Positions 8,653-17,461 of a stretch of 64,000 nucleotides of DNA are shown here, piece after piece. The number at the start of each line of letters is the position of its first letter. The stretch's first letter is position 1. The translations under genes and the position numbers were made by a program. Source of the DNA: a virus. The notes beneath the pieces were generated by a model that had not been told where the DNA came from, made no database searches, and was given only the letters and a program-made list of their open reading frames with translations. Location of the stretch: IMG/VR virus record IMGVR_UViG_3300027976_000006, positions 92,976-156,975 of that record; one strand, 5' to 3'.

Positions 8653-9228
8653 ATGGACAATTCTTTGCGCTCTTCCGACATATATTACAGAGATAGGCAA
8701 CCAATAGTTGTGCCTAAGCCTGTGCCGATGCCGACTTATCGGCAATCTTCTAACGAAAGTTTTTCCAATAATAAATATTATGCGGAGATGTCAACACCGG
8801 CTGGCACAGACGACATAGTTAAAATGCAACTGCGACCAAAAAAAGAATCGGAATTGGAGTTAGCGGATAACTGGGACGGTATAGCAACTTTTCAGAATGA
8901 ATTTAAAGAAGGTGCCACTTCTATCGTGGTAAAATCAACTGAAGCTGTAATCCTGCAGTTACAAGTTGCTGTGGATATGGCAGTCGGGCGTAACGAGTTG
9001 ACGAGAGAGCAGGTAGACTCTATAACTTTTGTAGCAACAGCTCGTGCCCCGATTTTTGCGGTACCAAAAGTGCCTCCGATTAAAGAAACAACTGTTTCTC
9101 CCAAGAGCACACCCGAGGCAGCCGATATCCTAAACGCCCCGACTAAACCGGGCAATAAAAAGGCAAAGCGGGGCATTACCCTGAAAGACATTGCAGCTGT
9201 GTTTGATGTCGACGATAGCGACGCTTAA
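8653..9228 (+). CDS. Unknown protein with a peptide shared with the polymerase fusion N-terminus
   Basis: 191 residues; the start lies one base after the previous stop, so translation is likely coupled. Residues 5-14 read LRSSDIYYRD. The polymerase fusion has LRLSDINYRD at its residues 73-82, a match of eight in ten. The middle is a mixed alpha/beta region with VVKSTEAVILQLQVAVDMA. The C-terminal third is Pro/Lys-rich and ends in an acidic tail. No family is recognised. The shared peptide and the position between polymerase genes make a polymerase-associated role possible, which is inference. Confidence 0.65.
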   Translation: MDNSLRSSDIYYRDRQPIVVPKPVPMPTYRQSSNESFSNNKYYAEMSTPAGTDDIVKMQLRPKKESELELADNWDGIATFQNEFKEGATSIVVKSTEAVILQLQVAVDMAVGRNELTREQVDSITFVATARAPIFAVPKVPPIKETTVSPKSTPEAADILNAPTKPGNKKAKRGITLKDIAAVFDVDDSDA

Positions 9229-9232
9229 AATC

Positions 9233-9242
9233 CAGATTTTAA
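9233..9242 (+). promoter_or_regulatory. Candidate regulatory motif CAGATTTTAA
   Basis: Third copy of the intergenic decamer, one base different from the other two. It lies in the 41-base gap directly before the beta'-C gene. Function is unproven. Confidence 0.25.
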
Positions 9243-9269
9243 ATAATTTGTTCAGGGCAAAACTATTTT

Positions 9270-12200
9270 ATGTTGAACACAACCGTTGGGCAATTGTTGA
9301 TTAATGATGTACTCCCCGAAGAGATGAGAGACTCGCACCGTGTGTTAGATAAGAAGGGGTTGCAATCTTTATTACAACAAGTGGCGCAACAATACCCAGA
9401 ACGCTATCGAGATATTTCTTTTCAGCTAAGCCAGCTAGGTCAAAGCATGGCGCAGCAGCAGGGTGGTATGTCGTTTGGTCTGCGACATCTGCAAGTAAGT
9501 AAAGCGGCTATGGCATCTCGGCAGAAAGTTAAAGTTTCACTTGCTAATATACTAGCGGACGACACATTGACGGACCGCCAACGAAATGACCAGATTATTC
9601 TTGCTGTTGGCAAGGAAAGTCCCGAGCAACAAAAGCAAGTTCTGGCAGAAGCATTAAAAGACAAAAACCCGCTTGGGCTGCAGGTGATGTCGGGAACCCG
9701 CGGTAAGTCGATGAACCTAACTAGTCTGCTGGGTTCGGATATGTTGTATTCTGACCAGCGTGACGAAGTGATTCCGATTCCTGTATTGCACAGTTATAGC
9801 GAGGGGTTGTCACCTGCGGAATATTGGGCTGGAACTTACGGGGCGCGCAAAGGGATTATGGCAACTAAGTTTGCCACACAAGAAGCTGGTTTTTTTAACA
9901 AGCAGCTAAACCAAACTAGTCATCGTCTTGTGGTTACGGGAGAGGATGCCGAGGAGGACAAAGACGCACCTATTCGTGGCTTGGTGGTAGACACCGAAGA
10001 TGCGGATAACGAAGGTGCTTTATTGGCCCGTGACGCAGGTCCTTACGCACGCAATACCCCACTTACCCCGAAAATACTAAACCATTTACAACGGCTAGGG
10101 CACCCTAGAATTTTGGTACGCTCCCCGCTAGTTGGTGGTTCTCCCGAGGGTGGTGTTTATTCTAGAGATGTAGGTATTAGGGAAACAGGAAGGTTGCCGG
10201 GTATTGGGGAGCAAGTTGGGTTGCAGGCTGCACACGCTCTAAGTGAACCGATCAGCCAAGGGCAACTATCTGCAAAGCATTCTGGTGGGGTTGCGGGGCA
10301 AGAAAAAGCTGTAAGCGGGTTTCAATATTTAAACCAATTAGTGCAGGTTCCTAAGAAAATGCAAGGCGGGGCAGCCCATTCCCTTACAGATGGCACGGTG
10401 CAGCGGATTGAGGCAGCTCCAGCGGGTGGTAGCTATGTGACCATCGGGGATAAAAGACATTATGTAGGAGTAGGGTATGAGCTTAAAGTTAAAAAAGGAG
10501 ACGAAGTAGAAGCTGGTGATGTAATTAGTACGGGGATTCCTAACCCCGCAACTATTACAGAGCATAAAGGAATTGGGGAAGGTCGGCGATATTTCGTTAA
10601 CGAATTTCGTAAGGCTATGGGTGACAGCGGAATGTTCGGACATCGGCGTAATGTTGAAGTGTTGGCAAGGGGGCTTATCAACCACGTAAGGTTGACGGAA
10701 GAAACTGACGATAACGTTCCTGATGATATTGTACCTTATTCAACGCTTGAGCACACTTATAAGCCGCGGGCAGACTATCAGCGATTAACGCCCAAGCGTG
10801 CGTTAGGTCAATATCTTGAACGACCTGTGCTGCATTACACCATAGGCACCAAGATTCAACCCTCGATGCTTAAGAATTTTGAAGAATTTAAAGTTAATGA
10901 AATTCCAGTGCACAAGAACCCTCCTCCATTTGTGCCACAGATGGTACGTGGGTTGTATCAAATGCAGCACGACCCCGATTGGATGACACAAATGTATGGG
11001 TCTGGGCTGAAGAAAAGTTTTTTAGACTCGGTTACGCATGGTGCAGTTAGCGAAGAGCGAGGTACAAGCTTTGTGCCGAGTTTGGCCTTGGGGCTTAATT
11101 TTGGTGAAGGCAGTGATCGTGCCGTAATAAAGCCGAAGTCTGGGGCAACTCCTCCTTTTTTTGGTGGCAGTTTTACTCCGGGTCAAACTAAATTTGCAGC
11201 AGATACTCCGAATGTCTCTGCCCCGCCTTCTGCTTCTAAACCGCCTGCTGTTTCTACCCCACCTAGAACTTTAGCTCCGGGCACAAACATTATGCCGACA
11301 GCACCGACACCTGTAAAAGCACCTACACCTGCTCCGACATACTCGAACTCTAACGCAAATCAATTTAGTAATTTAATGCATAGTAATTCTCCCTTTGCTC
11401 AACAAACCGGGCAGGCGTTGAATCAAATGAATCCATTACACGCAATGATGATGTTGGGGGGGATGGCTAATAATAATAATAATAATAATATGTCTAGTAA
11501 TATAATGAATGGGTTTGGCGGGCAAAATAATGGTGGAATGTTTAATATGTTTAATGGGGGGCAAAATAATAACGGGCAAAATAGCGGAGGAATGTTCAAT
11601 AATATGTTTAATATGCCCAGCTCGTACGATTCGGAATCTAACATGCCTGCTGAGCCTGTAACTGAAAGCCCATATGTCTCGGCTCAAGGTCCAGTAAGTA
11701 ATACTGCCTCTGGTGCTGCGTATGACACCGCAGCAAAGGGGGTAGGTGCGGGATATTCAGCAGTAGCAAATAAATTTTCAAGTCCTCCTATCTCATCTAA
11801 TATTATGCCTCCGCCGTTGCCTAGAACACCTCCTCCGATACCCGCTAAGCTTCCTCCGATACCCGGAATGACTCCTCCTCCGATACCAGGAATGACTCCT
11901 CTTCCGCTGCCTGGGGTTAAACCTCTGGCTGGTATGCTCAGTAAAGCCACTTCAATAGGTGGTACAGGTTTAAAGTTAGTAAGTAAAGCGGCACTGCCAC
12001 TATCTGTGGCTCTGGACACAATAAACGTCGGGCAAGACATATACAACAAAGGTTGGGATAATACAACTAACGACGCAGCACAAAAATGGCGAGATATACT
12101 TTCGGCCAAGGATGGGCTACATACCTTGTATCAAGCTCCATTACAAGTTCTAAACCCTGTGGCTAATGCACAATTAATTGCTGGCGGGGCAACACAGACT

Positions 12201-12890
12201 GCCCAGATGGTAGGAGAAAAAGCACAAGAAGGGCTAACCCATGCGTATGACAAAGTAACGGGTACGGATACTCGTTCTCGTAATTTTGCAGAGGACAAGA
12301 CACAAGTTAAAAACATGGAGTTAGAAAATCAAAGAGATTTAGAAGGACAAAGAGCACTAAATAAGCCGAATCCAAATCTACCCCCAGATAGGTTAGCTTT
12401 AAATACGCAAGAAAATGCCCGTCTTGATGCTAAAATACAAGATTCTAAAACGAGGCAAGGAAATACGGCGGATGAAACTGCAAACTGGAGGCTAGGCCAG
12501 CAAAATTGGTTTGGCAGTGGTGGCCACAAATTTAGGGATGCTATGCAAAATTCGATTACTAATTCAGCTGCCGAATTGCAGGGTTTAAATAACGGAGGCA
12601 CACTAGATGCAGGGCAGCAGGCTAGGAAAGAACAGTTAGAAAACGGACAAGCACAGCGTAAACAAATGATCGGTACTTACGATCGGGAGGGCGGGGCATC
12701 TGGTAAAGGTTTGTTTAGTACAGATATGCGCAACCGGGTTAGCAGTCTTAAGGAAAATATTGTGCAGGTCGGTTCACAACTTAGAGACCCCAACCTTCCT
12801 CCGGACCAAAAAGCAAAATTAGAGGCACAATTAAAAAATAATAATGAAATGTTAGAAGAATATCGAGGATGGGCAGAAAGTTCTAAATAA
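9270..12890 (+). CDS. RNA polymerase beta' C-terminal part with a long extra C-terminal region
   Basis: 1206 residues. The first roughly 570 complete the beta' subunit begun by the fusion at 3121. They include the bridge helix and trigger-loop start (residues 179-195, GLSPAEYWAGTYGARKG), then FATQEAGFFNKQLNQ and LVVTGED as in bacterial beta'. VGLQAAHALSEPISQGQLS (from about residue 316) matches the conserved C-terminal motif AAQSIGEPGTQL. RRYFVNEFRKAMGDSG near residue 449 follows the family pattern. After this come about 600 residues not found in normal beta': a Pro/Ser/Thr linker, an Asn/Gly tract, proline-rich PPIPGMTP repeats, a hydrophobic stretch near residue 905 and a Gln/Asn/Lys-rich coiled-coil tail. 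The extension may tether the enzyme in the virion (inference). The ribosome binding site is weak. Confidence 0.92.
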   Translation: MLNTTVGQLLINDVLPEEMRDSHRVLDKKGLQSLLQQVAQQYPERYRDISFQLSQLGQSMAQQQGGMSFGLRHLQVSKAAMASRQKVKVSLANILADDTLTDRQRNDQIILAVGKESPEQQKQVLAEALKDKNPLGLQVMSGTRGKSMNLTSLLGSDMLYSDQRDEVIPIPVLHSYSEGLSPAEYWAGTYGARKGIMATKFATQEAGFFNKQLNQTSHRLVVTGEDAEEDKDAPIRGLVVDTEDADNEGALLARDAGPYARNTPLTPKILNHLQRLGHPRILVRSPLVGGSPEGGVYSRDVGIRETGRLPGIGEQVGLQAAHALSEPISQGQLSAKHSGGVAGQEKAVSGFQYLNQLVQVPKKMQGGAAHSLTDGTVQRIEAAPAGGSYVTIGDKRHYVGVGYELKVKKGDEVEAGDVISTGIPNPATITEHKGIGEGRRYFVNEFRKAMGDSGMFGHRRNVEVLARGLINHVRLTEETDDNVPDDIVPYSTLEHTYKPRADYQRLTPKRALGQYLERPVLHYTIGTKIQPSMLKNFEEFKVNEIPVHKNPPPFVPQMVRGLYQMQHDPDWMTQMYGSGLKKSFLDSVTHGAVSEERGTSFVPSLALGLNFGEGSDRAVIKPKSGATPPFFGGSFTPGQTKFAADTPNVSAPPSASKPPAVSTPPRTLAPGTNIMPTAPTPVKAPTPAPTYSNSNANQFSNLMHSNSPFAQQTGQALNQMNPLHAMMMLGGMANNNNNNNMSSNIMNGFGGQNNGGMFNMFNGGQNNNGQNSGGMFNNMFNMPSSYDSESNMPAEPVTESPYVSAQGPVSNTASGAAYDTAAKGVGAGYSAVANKFSSPPISSNIMPPPLPRTPPPIPAKLPPIPGMTPPPIPGMTPLPLPGVKPLAGMLSKATSIGGTGLKLVSKAALPLSVALDTINVGQDIYNKGWDNTTNDAAQKWRDILSAKDGLHTLYQAPLQVLNPVANAQLIAGGATQTAQMVGEKAQEGLTHAYDKVTGTDTRSRNFAEDKTQVKNMELENQRDLEGQRALNKPNPNLPPDRLALNTQENARLDAKIQDSKTRQGNTADETANWRLGQQNWFGSGGHKFRDAMQNSITNSAAELQGLNNGGTLDAGQQARKEQLENGQAQRKQMIGTYDREGGASGKGLFSTDMRNRVSSLKENIVQVGSQLRDPNLPPDQKAKLEAQLKNNNEMLEEYRGWAESSK
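11469..11489 (+). repeat. (AAT)7 trinucleotide repeat
   Basis: Seven perfect AAT units in frame encode seven asparagines (residues 734-740) in the extra region of the beta'-C protein. Slippage here would change the Asn count but keep the frame. Confidence 0.95.
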
Positions 12891-12980
12891 TATTAATAAG
12901 GTGTTTGTATTGCGGTATAAGCCACTATATGGCTAAACTACTTTAATAACTTTAAGCTTCAGATAACTTAGGAGGACTCT

Positions 12981-13250
12981 ATGGGGAATAAACCGCTGCT
13001 TGGCGGGCTTGACATAAAGTATGCTGCCGCATATCTGCTGCCCCCATCTACCTCGGAGTTCGGTGAAGATAAAAAGAAAAAGAAAAAGAAAATACAAGCA
13101 GAGGACGAGGGTGCTGCTGTGGAGAAAATGGCAGCCACCTACGGGGATGCCATTGTTGGCGCACGCTTATCCTTGGTTAGACAGCAGATGCGTTCTGGCG
13201 ATCTAGGCGGCGGGTGGCATCCAGATAATCAAATTAATCCGATTAAGTAG
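12981..13250 (+). CDS. Unknown small lysine-rich protein (89 aa)
   Basis: The start has a strong AGGAGG eight bases upstream and follows a 90-base gap in which I see no gene. The protein has a run of seven lysines at about residues 31-37 followed by an acidic stretch, then a helix with VEKMAATYGDAIVGARLS and a C-terminal GGGWHPDNQ. The lysine run could bind nucleic acid. The EKMAA peptide resembles the K-x-A peptides of neighbouring capsid-region proteins. I do not recognise a family. Confidence 0.6.
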   Translation: MGNKPLLGGLDIKYAAAYLLPPSTSEFGEDKKKKKKKIQAEDEGAAVEKMAATYGDAIVGARLSLVRQQMRSGDLGGGWHPDNQINPIK

Positions 13251-13270
13251 CACAATCAAGGAATGTCCTT

Positions 13271-15745
13271 ATGGAAATGCCTAAGCAGAGTAATTCAATA
13301 AAGAACGCCAGCATAGGCGGTAAAGGCGGGGAGACGGAATTTGCCCAGGCTTTTTCCAGCTTAGCCTATGCATACCTAAAAGACAAGGCACCACGACTTC
13401 TTGACTATATGTTGGGTTTTCAGCTAATTGATCGCAATGAAGATAATACTAAAGCAGTTGGTGTTTTTGGTTTCCAGCTCGACAAACAGTGGCTTTATGC
13501 CCCTGTATTTTTTTTAAACGGCGATTTAAAAGGGCATGAGTTGCTATACGTAAAAAACAATGATTCATTTGTTCCGATGAAAGAAAACTGGATTAACTAT
13601 CTGATGAGTCGAAAGCCTCATATTTTAGGCGAACCTTCAGTAAACAAATTGCAAGAGCTTGGTGGGATTGCTCCTGACATTAATTCGTTGTCCTTGTCAC
13701 CTACCGGCAACAAGAACGCAAGTGACATATATTGGCTTCGTCCAGTGCTACCCATGCTGGCAGCTTTTAAAGTAAAACTTGCTAACTCCTTGTATCGAGG
13801 AGCGGGCAATCGGCAGCTTGATCAAAAGGCGATTGTTCGATCGCCATTTACGGCTGCATTAGCCAAGACTGCTTCAAATCTGGATTTTAACCAAGTTCTG
13901 CCTAAAAGTCTCTTACTGCTTGAAGCTGCCTATGACTTAGCCGAGCGGTACCCTGCCATCAAAAAAGCTACTTGTGATTTTTACGGAGCTAACTGTTTTT
14001 CACGCTGGGGGAAAGAATTTAGAAGCAATACGATCAAGCAAGCTAGCAGCATTCTTTATTCACCTACCACGGTCACACTTACATCTACTAATTTGTTAAG
14101 CGGGGCAGCACAATCGAGGCCTACCATCGATCACATTAAAGAAGGCAAGCTACAAGTCGTTACTTCCGTAACTTCGGATCAAGGCGGGCTGGATACTAAA
14201 GACCAAGAGAACTTATTGCAGGGCAAGATAGTTATTAAGGATAGGCGAGAAGATGCAGAAGTAAGTAAAGTCTATGCAACAGAAAACGAGATTAGACTTT
14301 TCAATCCTTCTGAAACCGAACTGTACTCTGTACTGGAGAAGTCTGGAGAATTTAGCAAAATGCTGGTGGTGTTAAACGGGATTAGCAGCCGCGGCGCTGA
14401 ATATATGACCACAGTAATACGCATAGACGATAAGGATAGTCAGAACAAAAGTTGGTTAAACGCAGACAATACGGCAGTTTTTGCTACGCAAGTTTCCATG
14501 GACAAAAATGATTGGAAAGATTGGTTCGATGGTTTATCCTCCGAGACTGACTTAGCCGAGGAGGCTGAATATATTGCGATAAACGCCACCCATTCCGCCA
14601 CTGCTCCTTTTCATGTACTCACCGATATGGGAGATGGGCAATATAAAGTAGATTTTCGCATAAGTAAAGATTATCTATCTTCTCGTGACTCGCTGCTGCC
14701 ACAGGTACAATCGCGCTACGCTAGCGGGGGCGACAACCGCACTCGCGGTGTGACTCTAATTGTGGGTAAACAGGATAAACCAGGGCTTAGACTTCGACCC
14801 CTGTCCAGCGAACTGTGCGTGCCTGCATCTTTTAAATTTATTAAACTGTCTGATGGTTCTTCCTCTGGCTTTTTTGGTAGTTGCGGTTGTTCTCCTTTGG
14901 ACGAAGATTCAAACCCAATTAAGTTAGGTAGCTTAAGCGACATTCAACGATTGCTGGTTGAAAAAACAGCCAGGCTTAAAGTGTTCAATAACGGAACTGA
15001 CGTCTACCTGGATTCGGTTATTGGCTCTGTGCAGTTAAGTAAAAAGGCAGCATTATGCCAGCTGGTCGCCACACATGGCCTACGCGAAAAAGCAGCCATG
15101 GACATGCTGAAAAAAGCGGAGCAGAAAGGACATGCTGTTTATCGTGTTCGATATGCCCCAGGTTATGGGGCCGAAAAGCAAGCTGCTCCAAATACCAGTG
15201 TGCTAGCTGGTGGCCCTACTTTCCCGCTTGATACTGAATCAAATAACGATGGTAGTGAGACTTATGGCCCTAGCACTTCTGTCCGAACCCAGACTAGTAC
15301 GGAAAAAACTTCGCCCATACCTTCATTAAGCGGGCGTAACACAAATAGGTCCAAGTGGGACAACTGGCAAAACTTCGAGGCTAAGGATTTTAAGCAAAAT
15401 CTGCAGGCGGCACAAGTCGCGGGCAAGGAAGGGCAGAAAGAAGTGTTTGATGTTTCGATGATGGCTGGTATGTTAAAAACAGTGCGACAAGATTCAATTG
15501 TAGACCGCCACTTAGGTGATTTAATGTCGGCGTTAGATTCGCTAGGTCGTTTGATAATGAATTTCTACTGGCACCAGGAAGAATTTGAAGATCGGTATGG
15601 CAAAAGTGATCTTCCGGAGTTGGAAGATAGTTTGCGTAACGCTTTTGAATCTCTTGGGGATATCACACTTTTCTTAAAAGAAAAAACCATAGAATCGTCG
15701 GCGGATAAAGGTGATATTAACTTAGATGAAGTTTCAAGGAACTAA
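13271..15745 (+). CDS. Large virion-type protein of unknown function (824 aa)
   Basis: The start at 13271 follows AAGGA by eight bases; a second ATG two codons later is possible. The N-terminal 150 residues look globular (VFGFQLDKQWLYAPVFFL), the middle is mixed alpha/beta, a Gly/Ser/Cys patch lies near residue 540 (SGFFGSCGCSP), then a flexible Ser/Thr/Asn-rich linker, and the C-terminus is helical (FEDRYGKSDLPELEDSLR). The peptide GAEKQAAP near residue 637 matches the EKQA signature of the capsid proteins. It could occupy the place of a portal in the gene order, but I see no portal motif and do not claim it. A large head or internal structural protein is the most likely role. Confidence 0.75.
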   Translation: MEMPKQSNSIKNASIGGKGGETEFAQAFSSLAYAYLKDKAPRLLDYMLGFQLIDRNEDNTKAVGVFGFQLDKQWLYAPVFFLNGDLKGHELLYVKNNDSFVPMKENWINYLMSRKPHILGEPSVNKLQELGGIAPDINSLSLSPTGNKNASDIYWLRPVLPMLAAFKVKLANSLYRGAGNRQLDQKAIVRSPFTAALAKTASNLDFNQVLPKSLLLLEAAYDLAERYPAIKKATCDFYGANCFSRWGKEFRSNTIKQASSILYSPTTVTLTSTNLLSGAAQSRPTIDHIKEGKLQVVTSVTSDQGGLDTKDQENLLQGKIVIKDRREDAEVSKVYATENEIRLFNPSETELYSVLEKSGEFSKMLVVLNGISSRGAEYMTTVIRIDDKDSQNKSWLNADNTAVFATQVSMDKNDWKDWFDGLSSETDLAEEAEYIAINATHSATAPFHVLTDMGDGQYKVDFRISKDYLSSRDSLLPQVQSRYASGGDNRTRGVTLIVGKQDKPGLRLRPLSSELCVPASFKFIKLSDGSSSGFFGSCGCSPLDEDSNPIKLGSLSDIQRLLVEKTARLKVFNNGTDVYLDSVIGSVQLSKKAALCQLVATHGLREKAAMDMLKKAEQKGHAVYRVRYAPGYGAEKQAAPNTSVLAGGPTFPLDTESNNDGSETYGPSTSVRTQTSTEKTSPIPSLSGRNTNRSKWDNWQNFEAKDFKQNLQAAQVAGKEGQKEVFDVSMMAGMLKTVRQDSIVDRHLGDLMSALDSLGRLIMNFYWHQEEFEDRYGKSDLPELEDSLRNAFESLGDITLFLKEKTIESSADKGDINLDEVSRN

Positions 15746-15748
15746 ACT

Positions 15749-16432
15749 ATGTCTTCAGAATATTCTCGTGTTGTTGCGTTTTACGGTAGCTCCGCTGCCG
15801 TTACAAGCCTAGAACTTCCTGCTTTTACGAATGGATCGCTGGAGCGTGTTATTATTATTCAAACTAATCCTTCGGTGGCGGTTGGATCTGGTTCTTTTAA
15901 AATCTATGACCGCAAAGCTGCTTGTATAGGCTTGACTGATCTAAATGTAAAAGCTTCGGGGACTGTTTCGAGTGTATCGACTAGCTCTACCGGTGTAATC
16001 ACTTTAGTGTCTAACATTTCGCATAATTTAGGCATAGCTGATACATTTTTTATTAAGGATTGTGCAGATCCCGCATACAACCTTGACTATCAAGTTACGG
16101 CTATAAACTCCAACACTTCAGTGACGATTTCTCCTGTAGGGGGGACACCAGCTAATTCTTCGACAGCTAGTAGCGGAGTTTGGCAAACATACCCGTTCGA
16201 TGCCCGAACTTCTCCGGCTACTAACTTAATTTATTCTGGAACGATAACCGCTGGAGTTACTTTTCAACAGTTCAGCTTAGGGCGAGCTTATGAAAATAAA
16301 GATAACCAAGACATTAACCTACGGTGTCGGCACACGGGTCTTTGGTTGGAATTCACGCCCGCGACTCTATCGCCCGTAGCCACATTAAACTGGGAAATCG
16401 CTTACACCTGCAAAAAAAATAATGTCGATTAG
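15749..16432 (+). CDS. Beta-rich structural protein, unknown role (227 aa)
   Basis: Starts three bases after the previous stop with AAGGA upstream. The sequence alternates Thr, Ser, Val and Gly as in beta-sandwich or Ig-like virion proteins (VSSVSTSSTGVITLVSN; VTAINSNTSVTISPVGG). It has no long helices, signal peptide or catalytic residues. One possibility is a head decoration or appendage protein; another is a component that contacts the large protein encoded just upstream. I do not recognise the family. Confidence 0.65.
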   Translation: MSSEYSRVVAFYGSSAAVTSLELPAFTNGSLERVIIIQTNPSVAVGSGSFKIYDRKAACIGLTDLNVKASGTVSSVSTSSTGVITLVSNISHNLGIADTFFIKDCADPAYNLDYQVTAINSNTSVTISPVGGTPANSSTASSGVWQTYPFDARTSPATNLIYSGTITAGVTFQQFSLGRAYENKDNQDINLRCRHTGLWLEFTPATLSPVATLNWEIAYTCKKNNVD

Positions 16433-16441
16433 GAGTCATTG

Positions 16442-17461
16442 TTGAAAAGTTACAAGGATGTGCGTCTAGCTGACCCGTTTCTTCGCCCTTACTGGAGGCA
16501 CGAGCGTGTACTTCGCATGCTTCGCAGCGTTCCACCGGAGCGTTGTAAACGATTTGATGATCGCTGGATTCAAGAATATAAAAAGTTTTTGTTTTTTTGG
16601 AATAAAGGCGAAGCCCAGCGGGAACGACTTCTCTATGAAAATCCAGGCTTGTACTTCGCCTATAATTTATACGACAGGCTGGCGATTGAACCCGAGCTGA
16701 CCTTGATGATTGAAGCCAGGCTGTTAGCTGGGTCTTCTGTCCAAAGCATTGCTAATGACTGCAAGACCATACCAGAAACCATTGAATGGTACGAACGACT
16801 ATTTTTTAATGTGTCTGATTTCTTGACTCACCACGATTGGATCGTAAAAAATGTATTGTTGCCCGCGTCTGACCGTTTTGTAGAACAACTACCTCCGGAC
16901 AGTGCTGGGTCAACGCAGCCGGCTATGTCTTCTGGGCTAATGCGCACACAATTAGATTTACCTTTGAAATTCTTTGCGTATTTTGGTGGTCCTTTAGTTT
17001 GCGATGTCATGATTAGCGGGTTTCGACGCAACAATCATGTATTAACCTCAGATAATTTGTCTGAATTTTTTAACAATCAATTTGCACTTCAAGTGCAGCG
17101 GCGCAGTGCGCAAGCCGCAGGACAGTTTGAGGTCAACAAGTATAATGTATTGGAACTTCTTAACACGCATATCAGGTTGATGGAATTGCATAAATCCGGC
17201 AAGAGTCAAGAAGTGCGACATAACGAATTTGAAAAAAATGTAAGTGCAATGATGCTGGAAATTCCTTGGAGTGTAGGTAAAAACGGAGAACAGCTATATC
17301 AAGGAACCGCTGTTGGTAGGTACGATAAAGGGCCAGTTGAGTTGAATTCAGAAGAAGCTATTTTAATCGCCGCTGGAACTAACTTACCCGTACTGGAACA
17401 TGACGAAGGTATCGATGTTTACAAACGGGGGGAGACGGATACACATGCAACCATTGAATAA
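16442..17461 (+). CDS. Putative helix-turn-helix protein of the head module
   Basis: 339 residues. There is no ATG; two adjacent TTG codons follow AGGAG, and the second was preferred for its six-base spacing, so the start is uncertain by one residue. A helix-turn-helix-like region is visible at about residues 92-120 (LLAGSSVQSIANDCKTIPET, then IEWYERLFFNV). The rest is mostly helical with many aromatic and basic residues. DNA-binding plus position near the head genes could fit a small terminase-like or packaging accessory protein, but no terminase large subunit is visible nearby, so this is only a suggestion. The gene overlaps the next by 17 bases. Confidence 0.6.
   Translation: MKSYKDVRLADPFLRPYWRHERVLRMLRSVPPERCKRFDDRWIQEYKKFLFFWNKGEAQRERLLYENPGLYFAYNLYDRLAIEPELTLMIEARLLAGSSVQSIANDCKTIPETIEWYERLFFNVSDFLTHHDWIVKNVLLPASDRFVEQLPPDSAGSTQPAMSSGLMRTQLDLPLKFFAYFGGPLVCDVMISGFRRNNHVLTSDNLSEFFNNQFALQVQRRSAQAAGQFEVNKYNVLELLNTHIRLMELHKSGKSQEVRHNEFEKNVSAMMLEIPWSVGKNGEQLYQGTAVGRYDKGPVELNSEEAILIAAGTNLPVLEHDEGIDVYKRGETDTHATIE

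Noticed and set aside
12891-12980. Promoter-like TTGTAT and TATATG words
   Set aside because: Spacing of 15 bases and poor match to consensus; A/T-rich gaps produce such words by chance.
13271-15745. Portal protein
   Set aside because: Size and place would fit, but I see no portal-type motif, and the sequence could equally be another head protein.
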